A stretch of DNA of 64,000 bases from Pacificoceanicola sp049803835 (GTDB taxonomy: Bacteria; Pseudomonadota; Alphaproteobacteria; Rhodobacterales; Rhodobacteraceae). The position numbers were made by a program, and so were the translations under genes. Positions 59,302-64,000 of the stretch are shown here, in pieces (positions within the stretch are counted from its first letter, which is position 1; each line of letters opens with the position of its first letter). The notes beneath the pieces are model-generated. The model searched no databases, was not told where the DNA came from, and was given only the letters and a program-made list of their open reading frames with translations. The DNA lies in the NCBI RefSeq assembly GCF_049803835.1, contig NZ_JBNAGK010000001.1:186001-250000 (forward strand). Direction: 5' to 3'.

Positions 59302-60291
59302 GTGAATCCGGTTTTCAAGATCATCCTTCAGCGGCTGGCGCTCGGGCTACTGACGCTGCTCATCGTGTCCTTCGTGATCTTCACGGCGGTAAACATGCTT
59401 CCCGGCGACTTTGCCGAGGCGCTGCTCGGCCAGTCGGCGACGCCCGAGGCCGTTGCGGCCATCCGCCGGGACCTCAATCTCGATCAGCCGTTCTGGATTC
59501 GCTACTTCTCCTGGCTCGGCGCGATGCTCACCGGCGATCTGGGTGTCAGCTATGCGCAGCTCAACTTCCAGAGCAACATGGGCGCGGCAACGCTGAAGAC
59601 CGTGGCGGACCAGATCGCGCCGCGTTTCGCCAACACCATGTTCCTCGCCGGGGTGACCGCCTGTATCGCCGTTCCCTTTGCGGTCGGCCTTGGGCTGCTG
59701 GCGGCGCTCTACCGCAACTCGGTCTTCGACAAGGGTGTGAACATCGCGACGCTGACGTCGATTTCCTCGCCGGAGTTCTTCCTCGCCTATGTGCTGGTCC
59801 TGTTCTTCGCGGTGCTCAATCCGCTGTTGCCGTCGATCGCCAACATCTACCAGGGCATTTCCTTTCAGGATCGCCTCGTCGCGACCCTGCTCCCTGCCCT
59901 GACCCTGACCCTCGTGGTCACCGCCCACATGATGCGCATGACGCGGGCCGCGATCATCAGCCTTCTGGCCTCTCCCTACATCGAGATGGCGCGGCTCAAG
60001 GGCATGTCCCCGCTGCGCGTCATCGTCAAACATGCCCTGCCGAACGCCTGGGCACCGATCATCAACGTCGTTGCGCTGAACCTCGCGTATCTCATCACCG
60101 GCGTGGTCGTGGTCGAGGTCGTGTTCAACTACCCCGGCATCGGCCAGCTCTTCGTGGACGCAGTGAAAAATCGGGACATCCCGGTGGTGCAGGCCTGCTG
60201 CCTGATCTTCGCCGGGGCGTACATCCTGCTCAACCTCGCCGCTGACATCCTGTCGATCATGACCAACCCGCGACTGAGGCATCCGAAATGA
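59302..60291 (+). CDS. ABC transporter permease, DppB/OppB family
   Basis: A 329-residue inner-membrane permease with six hydrophobic segments, the first (LALGLLTLLIVSFVIFTAVNM) near the N-terminus. The EAA loop is EMARLKGMSPLRVIVKHALPN-like, which contacts the ATPase. The start is GTG at 59302, after AGGGATC. It opens a four-gene operon: two permeases, a fused ATPase and a binding protein, the layout of dipeptide/oligopeptide uptake; other solutes cannot be excluded. Confidence 0.9.
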   Translation: MNPVFKIILQRLALGLLTLLIVSFVIFTAVNMLPGDFAEALLGQSATPEAVAAIRRDLNLDQPFWIRYFSWLGAMLTGDLGVSYAQLNFQSNMGAATLKTVADQIAPRFANTMFLAGVTACIAVPFAVGLGLLAALYRNSVFDKGVNIATLTSISSPEFFLAYVLVLFFAVLNPLLPSIANIYQGISFQDRLVATLLPALTLTLVVTAHMMRMTRAAIISLLASPYIEMARLKGMSPLRVIVKHALPNAWAPIINVVALNLAYLITGVVVVEVVFNYPGIGQLFVDAVKNRDIPVVQACCLIFAGAYILLNLAADILSIMTNPRLRHPK

Positions 60292-61484
60292 ACACGGTAC
60301 TCTGGATCGTCGTCGCGCTGTGTATCGTCGCGGTTGCTGGCTGGCTCTTCCGATTTGCCGGGCAGATGCTGACCGGGGGCAAGCCCTATTACCGCGACAT
60401 GCCCTATGCCGTCGCCTTCGGCTTTGCCCTTGCTGCGGCATTGATCCTCGGCGGGGTCTGGCTGTACCTGCAGGCGCCGGTGACCGAGGCCGGCGTGCCG
60501 AAGGCGTCGGTGATCTTCTGGCGCTGGGCCGTGCATTTCCTTGCGATCTCCGCCGCGGCGGCTTTCGTGTTTCGCCTGCTCGGTCGCTTTGCCGGCACCG
60601 CAGGGTCGCGCAAGCTGTTCCGGCAAATGCCACTGACCGCCGCCTTCGGCATCCTCGTGGTGCTGATCTACGCCTTTGCCGCGATCTTCGCCGGGGTCAT
60701 CGCGCCGCACGGTCAGGAACAGGTCTTCGCGACCGCGAATGTCGTGCCCGGCGGCAATCCGGCGCTGGGCGGCAATCCGGATTTCCCGCTTGGCACCGAC
60801 CAGATCGGCCGCGACATCCTCTCCCGCCTGATCTACGGCGCGCAGAACACCGTCGGCATCGCCTTTGCCACCACGGTTCTGGCATTCCTGCTCGGCGGCA
60901 CGCTCGGCTTCCTCGCGGCGACGCTGCGCGGCTGGGTGGACCAGCTTCTGAGCCGCGCGGTGGATGTTCTCATGGCCATTCCGTCACTCATCTTTTCCCT
61001 GCTGCTGATCACCGTCGCCTCGGCCTGGGTCAGCGGCACGGGACTGACCATCGCCATGATCGTCATCATCGCGGTGATCGACGCCACCCGGGTGTTCCGC
61101 CTTGCCCGTGCCGTCGGGATGAACATCGTCGTGATGGACTACATCGAGGCGGCGAAGCTGCGCGGCGAGGGTCTCGGCTACCTGATTTTCAAGGAGATCC
61201 TGCCCAACGCCACCGCGCCGTTGCTCGCGGAGTTCGGTCTGCGCTTCTGCTTCGTCTTCCTGACGATCTCCGCGCTCAGCTTCCTCGGCCTCGGTATCCA
61301 GCCGCCGTTGGCGGATTGGGGCACCATGGTCAAGGACCTCTCGGCCTTCATCAACTACGCCGCCTTCGCACCGCAGATCGCCGCCTCGCCCTTGCTGGCT
61401 GCCGGCGCGATTGCCTTGCTCACGGTGGCGGTCAATTTTGTCGTGGACTGGATGCTGCACCGCAGTTCGGGGCTGAAGGAGTGA
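60288..61484 (+). CDS. ABC transporter permease, DppC/OppC family with extra N-terminal membrane domain
   Basis: A 398-residue permease, overlapping the first by an ATGA. The core (residues about 125-398) is typical: AFAAIFAGVIAPHG, then GTDQIGRDILSRLIYG and the EAA loop EAAKLRGEGLGYLIFKEILPN. Ahead of it are about 120 residues with three hydrophobic segments (VLWIVVALCIVAVAGWLF, AVAFGFALAAALILGGVWLY and WAVHFLAISAAAAFVFRLLG) that ordinary DppC proteins (near 300 residues) lack. The frame and codon use are continuous, so this is a real extension. Confidence 0.88.
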   Translation: MNTVLWIVVALCIVAVAGWLFRFAGQMLTGGKPYYRDMPYAVAFGFALAAALILGGVWLYLQAPVTEAGVPKASVIFWRWAVHFLAISAAAAFVFRLLGRFAGTAGSRKLFRQMPLTAAFGILVVLIYAFAAIFAGVIAPHGQEQVFATANVVPGGNPALGGNPDFPLGTDQIGRDILSRLIYGAQNTVGIAFATTVLAFLLGGTLGFLAATLRGWVDQLLSRAVDVLMAIPSLIFSLLLITVASAWVSGTGLTIAMIVIIAVIDATRVFRLARAVGMNIVVMDYIEAAKLRGEGLGYLIFKEILPNATAPLLAEFGLRFCFVFLTISALSFLGLGIQPPLADWGTMVKDLSAFINYAAFAPQIAASPLLAAGAIALLTVAVNFVVDWMLHRSSGLKE

Positions 61485-61487
61485 GCC

Positions 61488-63143
61488 ATGTCTGACCGCC
61501 CGATTCTTGTCGAAATGCGCGGCATCAAGATGGAAGGCCGCAGCGACGAGACCTGGACGCCCATCATCAAGGGCGTCGACCTGACCCTGCGCAGGGGCGA
61601 AGTGCTCGGCCTGATCGGCGAATCCGGCGCGGGCAAGTCCACGCTCGGCCTCGCCGCCATGGGCTTCACCCGGGACGGTGTGCGGATTTCCGAAGGGTCG
61701 GTGACCTTCGACGGCATCGACCTGCTCGCCGCCAGCGCCGAGCAGAAGCGCCACCTTCTCGGCAAGCGCATCGCCTATGTGGCGCAATCCGCCGCCGCCA
61801 GTTTCAACCCGGCGCACAGGCTGATCGACCAGCACACGGAAGGTCCGACCCAGCACGACGTCATGTCGAAGGCCGAGAGCGAGGCCGATGGCATGGAACT
61901 TTATCGCAAGCTGCGCCTGCCGAACCCGGACGAGATCGGCTTTCGCTATCCGCACCAGGTGTCCGGGGGCCAGCTGCAACGGGCGATGACCGCAATGGCC
62001 ATGTCCTGTCGACCTGACCTGATCATCTTCGACGAGCCGACCACGGCGCTCGACGTGACGACGCAGATCGAGGTATTGGCCAGCATCCGCGACATCGTCG
62101 ACGAATACGACACGGCGGCGATCTACATCACCCACGATCTCGCGGTGGTGGCGCAGATGGCGGACCGCATCAAGGTGCTGCTCAAGGGCGAGGAGGTCGA
62201 GGAAAACGAAACCCGAGACATGCTCGCCCACCCCAAGGAGGAGTACACCAAGAGCCTCTGGGCCGTGCGCGAATTCCAGCGGCCGCAAAAACCCGCAGTT
62301 GCGACCGATGCCACCCCCGTCATTTCGGTTCAGACCGTCACCGCGGCCTATGGCCATGTCGACGTTCTGCACGACGTCAGCTTTGACATCCACGAAGGCC
62401 GCACCGTCGCGGTTGTCGGCGAAAGCGGATCGGGCAAATCGACGACCGCGCGCTGCATCACCGGACTGCTGCCGCCGCGCATAGGACAGATCGAACTGGA
62501 TGGCGTGGCTCTGCCCCTCGATTACCGCCAGCGCAACAAGGAGCAGCTGCGGCAGGTCCAGATGATCTATCAGATGGCCGATACCGCGCTGAACCCGCGC
62601 AAGCGCATCGGCGAGATCATCGGCCGCCCGGTCGAGTTCTACATGGGGCTGAAGGGCCGCGAGAAGCGCCGCCGCGTCGAGGAGCTGCTCGAACAGATCG
62701 AGCTTCCCGGCGCACAATACTACGACCGCCTGCCCTCGGAGCTGTCCGGCGGCCAGAAGCAGCGCATTGGCATCGCCCGTGCGCTTGCCGCCGAGCCGAA
62801 GTTCATCATTTGCGACGAAGTGACCTCCGCGCTCGATCAACTTGTTGCGGAAGGCATCCTGCGGCTGCTCGCGGACCTGCAAGATCAGTTGAAACTGTCC
62901 TATATGTTCATCACCCACGATCTGGCGACGGTGCGGTCGATCGCTGATGAGGTTGTGGTGATGAAAGACGGGAAGGTTGTCGAACAGGGGCCCAAGCGAG
63001 AGATGTTCCGTCCGCCGCACCACCCCTATACCGACCTGCTTCTCAGCTCGGTTCCGGAGATGGACCCGGATTGGCTGAGCAATCTTCTGGCCGAGCGCGG
63101 CGTCGACAACATCGGCGATGCGGCGGTTGACAACATGAACTGA
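61488..63143 (+). CDS. Fused double ATPase subunit of a peptide-type ABC importer
   Basis: A 551-residue protein with two ATPase domains, equivalent to DppD and DppF joined. Domain 1: Walker A GESGAGKST (about residue 43), signature VSGGQLQRA, Walker B IIFDEPTTALD. Domain 2: Walker A GESGSGKST, signature LSGGQKQRIGI, Walker B IICDEVTSALD, in which the usual Pro after Glu is Val. Both keep their catalytic Glu and switch His. It follows the permeases by 3 bases, powering the same importer. Confidence 0.92.
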   Translation: MSDRPILVEMRGIKMEGRSDETWTPIIKGVDLTLRRGEVLGLIGESGAGKSTLGLAAMGFTRDGVRISEGSVTFDGIDLLAASAEQKRHLLGKRIAYVAQSAAASFNPAHRLIDQHTEGPTQHDVMSKAESEADGMELYRKLRLPNPDEIGFRYPHQVSGGQLQRAMTAMAMSCRPDLIIFDEPTTALDVTTQIEVLASIRDIVDEYDTAAIYITHDLAVVAQMADRIKVLLKGEEVEENETRDMLAHPKEEYTKSLWAVREFQRPQKPAVATDATPVISVQTVTAAYGHVDVLHDVSFDIHEGRTVAVVGESGSGKSTTARCITGLLPPRIGQIELDGVALPLDYRQRNKEQLRQVQMIYQMADTALNPRKRIGEIIGRPVEFYMGLKGREKRRRVEELLEQIELPGAQYYDRLPSELSGGQKQRIGIARALAAEPKFIICDEVTSALDQLVAEGILRLLADLQDQLKLSYMFITHDLATVRSIADEVVVMKDGKVVEQGPKREMFRPPHHPYTDLLLSSVPEMDPDWLSNLLAERGVDNIGDAAVDNMN

Positions 63144-63204
63144 ATCCGAGCCAATTCGGACCAAGAACAGGCGGCCTGACCGCCAGACAACAGGGAGACC
63201 AACA

Positions 63205-64000
63205 ATGACACGCATCAGCAGACGCGCTCTTCTGACCACCGGCGCCGCCGCCGGTGTTCTGGCCGCTTCCGGCCTGCCGCTTCGGGCGCAGGCCAAGCGC
63301 GGCGGACGCCTTCGCGCGGGCCTGTCCGGGGCAAACACCTCCGACAGCTGGGACAGCCGGACCCACTCCGACCTGTTCATGATCGCCTCCGCGCAGGGCG
63401 GCGTCTTCGACAGTCTGACGGAGATCAAGGCCGACGGCTCGCTCGCTGGCGAATTGGCGGAAAGCTGGGAAGCGTCGCCGGACGCGAAGACCTGGACCTT
63501 CAACCTGCGTCAGGGCGTGACCTTCCACAACGGCAAGGCCTTCGGCGCGGACGACGTGATCGCGTCGCTGCAGCTGCACGTTGCCGAGGATTCCAAATCC
63601 GCCGCCAAGCCCATCGTTTCGGCCATCACCGAGATGAAGAAGATCACCGACAACCAGGTGCAGTTCACGCTGGAATCCGGCAACGCCGACTTCCCGTACC
63701 TGATGTCGGACTATCACCTGCTGATGTACCCGGCGGGTCAGATCGACGAAGCCATCGCCAACGGCATCGGCACCGGCCTTTACAGCGTCGTCAGCTTCGA
63801 GCCGGGTGTGCGTTTCGTCGGCAAGCGGGTCGACAGCCACTACAAGGGTGACAGCGCGGGCTTCTTCGACGAGATCGAGTACATCGCGATCAACGACAAC
63901 ACCGCCCGGATGAACGCACTGATGACCGGGCAGGTCGAGGCGATCAACCGGATCGACTTCAAGACCGAAGCGCTGCTCAAGGCGAACCCGATGGTCCGCA
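63205..64000 (+). CDS. Extracellular solute-binding protein, family 5 (partial, runs off the window)
   Basis: The first 265 codons of a periplasmic binding protein for the ABC operon. It starts at an ATG after GGGAG, with a twin-arginine-like signal (RISRRALLTTGAAAGVL) ending near RAQA. Then follow GGRLRAGLSG, LAESWEAS and WTFNLRQGVTFHNGK, the family-5 signature (peptides, nickel, opines and others). The C-terminal half and stop lie beyond the window. Confidence 0.92.
   Translation, partial: MTRISRRALLTTGAAAGVLAASGLPLRAQAKRGGRLRAGLSGANTSDSWDSRTHSDLFMIASAQGGVFDSLTEIKADGSLAGELAESWEASPDAKTWTFNLRQGVTFHNGKAFGADDVIASLQLHVAEDSKSAAKPIVSAITEMKKITDNQVQFTLESGNADFPYLMSDYHLLMYPAGQIDEAIANGIGTGLYSVVSFEPGVRFVGKRVDSHYKGDSAGFFDEIEYIAINDNTARMNALMTGQVEAINRIDFKTEALLKANPMVR

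Noticed and set aside
60984..63503. An 839-codon open frame on the minus strand.
   Set aside because: It lies opposite the ABC permease, ATPase and binding-protein genes, all with full motifs; long antisense frames are common in high-G+C DNA.
1..64000. tRNA, rRNA, CRISPR, insertion sequence or defence cluster.
   Set aside because: None recognised by eye on either strand; small RNAs cannot be excluded.

Overview
The window is a 64-kb piece of a high-G+C alphaproteobacterial chromosome, most probably a Rhodobacterales (Roseobacter-group) member. The evidence is the protein character throughout (RlmN, HemH, Hsp33, Idi, IalB, UbiG with strongly alphaproteobacterial sequences), dense ATGA-type gene overlaps, and the conserved order parB-parA-rsmG-mnmG-mnmE-rho / maf-aroE-coaE-dnaQ-secB, which is the arrangement around the chromosomal replication origin in this class. 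I see no rRNA, tRNA, insertion sequence, integrase, CRISPR array or defence cluster. It is mainly core chromosome, with one small foreign-looking patch at 28.5-28.95 kb.

Layout. 0-2 kb: an NAD-dependent epimerase-like protein divergent from a Wza-type polysaccharide export lipoprotein. 2-8 kb: cytochrome c, isopentenyl-PP isomerase, a comF-grxC-nitrilase-marR operon, an unusual methyltransferase-like protein, ferrochelatase. 8-13.5 kb: rlmN, an IalB-like protein, a class-3-type asparaginase, a 64-residue envelope peptide, and two L,D-transpeptidases flanking a CAP-domain lipoprotein. 13.5-19 kb: an RNA methyltransferase, a P-loop kinase-like protein and two tandem MsbA-like ABC exporters, in one leftward operon. 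19-22.4 kb: cca-nudL-hslO and a Nudix hydrolase. 22.4-24.1 kb: a receiver-PP2C phosphatase divergent from an Hpt protein. 24.1-28.3 kb: SDR-ilvA, a membrane protein, argG. 28.5-33.2 kb: a low-G+C orphan gene, an SCP2 protein, a small periplasmic protein, a sulfotransferase-like/aminotransferase pair, exported MsrA and ribokinase. 33.2-42.6 kb: maeB, mutS, grpE-hrcA, rph-rdgB-hemW. 42.6-49.4 kb: the leftward rho-mnmE-mnmG-rsmG-parA-parB run. 49.9-56 kb: maf-aroE-coaE-dnaQ, then secB, fxsA, and Tim44-like-mltA-smr. 56-64 kb: an MFS carrier, ubiG, a proline iminopeptidase and a dipeptide/oligopeptide-type ABC operon whose binding-protein gene runs off the end.

The most important signal is not a gene. 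The only long gene-free stretch (49383-49884, between divergently transcribed rho and maf) has an A/T-rich tract, at least four DnaA-box-like sequences and a perfect TTAA-N7-TTAA CtrA-type palindrome that overlaps one of the DnaA boxes. Two perfect parS palindromes lie 3-5 kb away, each embedded in the first codons of mnmG and rsmG, next to parAB. I read this as the chromosomal oriC/centromere region, with rho and maf groups transcribed away from the origin. hemE, which borders oriC in Caulobacter, is absent between rho and maf here. I found no multi-gene system that I would call new; the best candidates for new biology are the CtrA-type site at the presumed origin, the foreign orphan gene, the small envelope peptide and a permease with an extra membrane domain.
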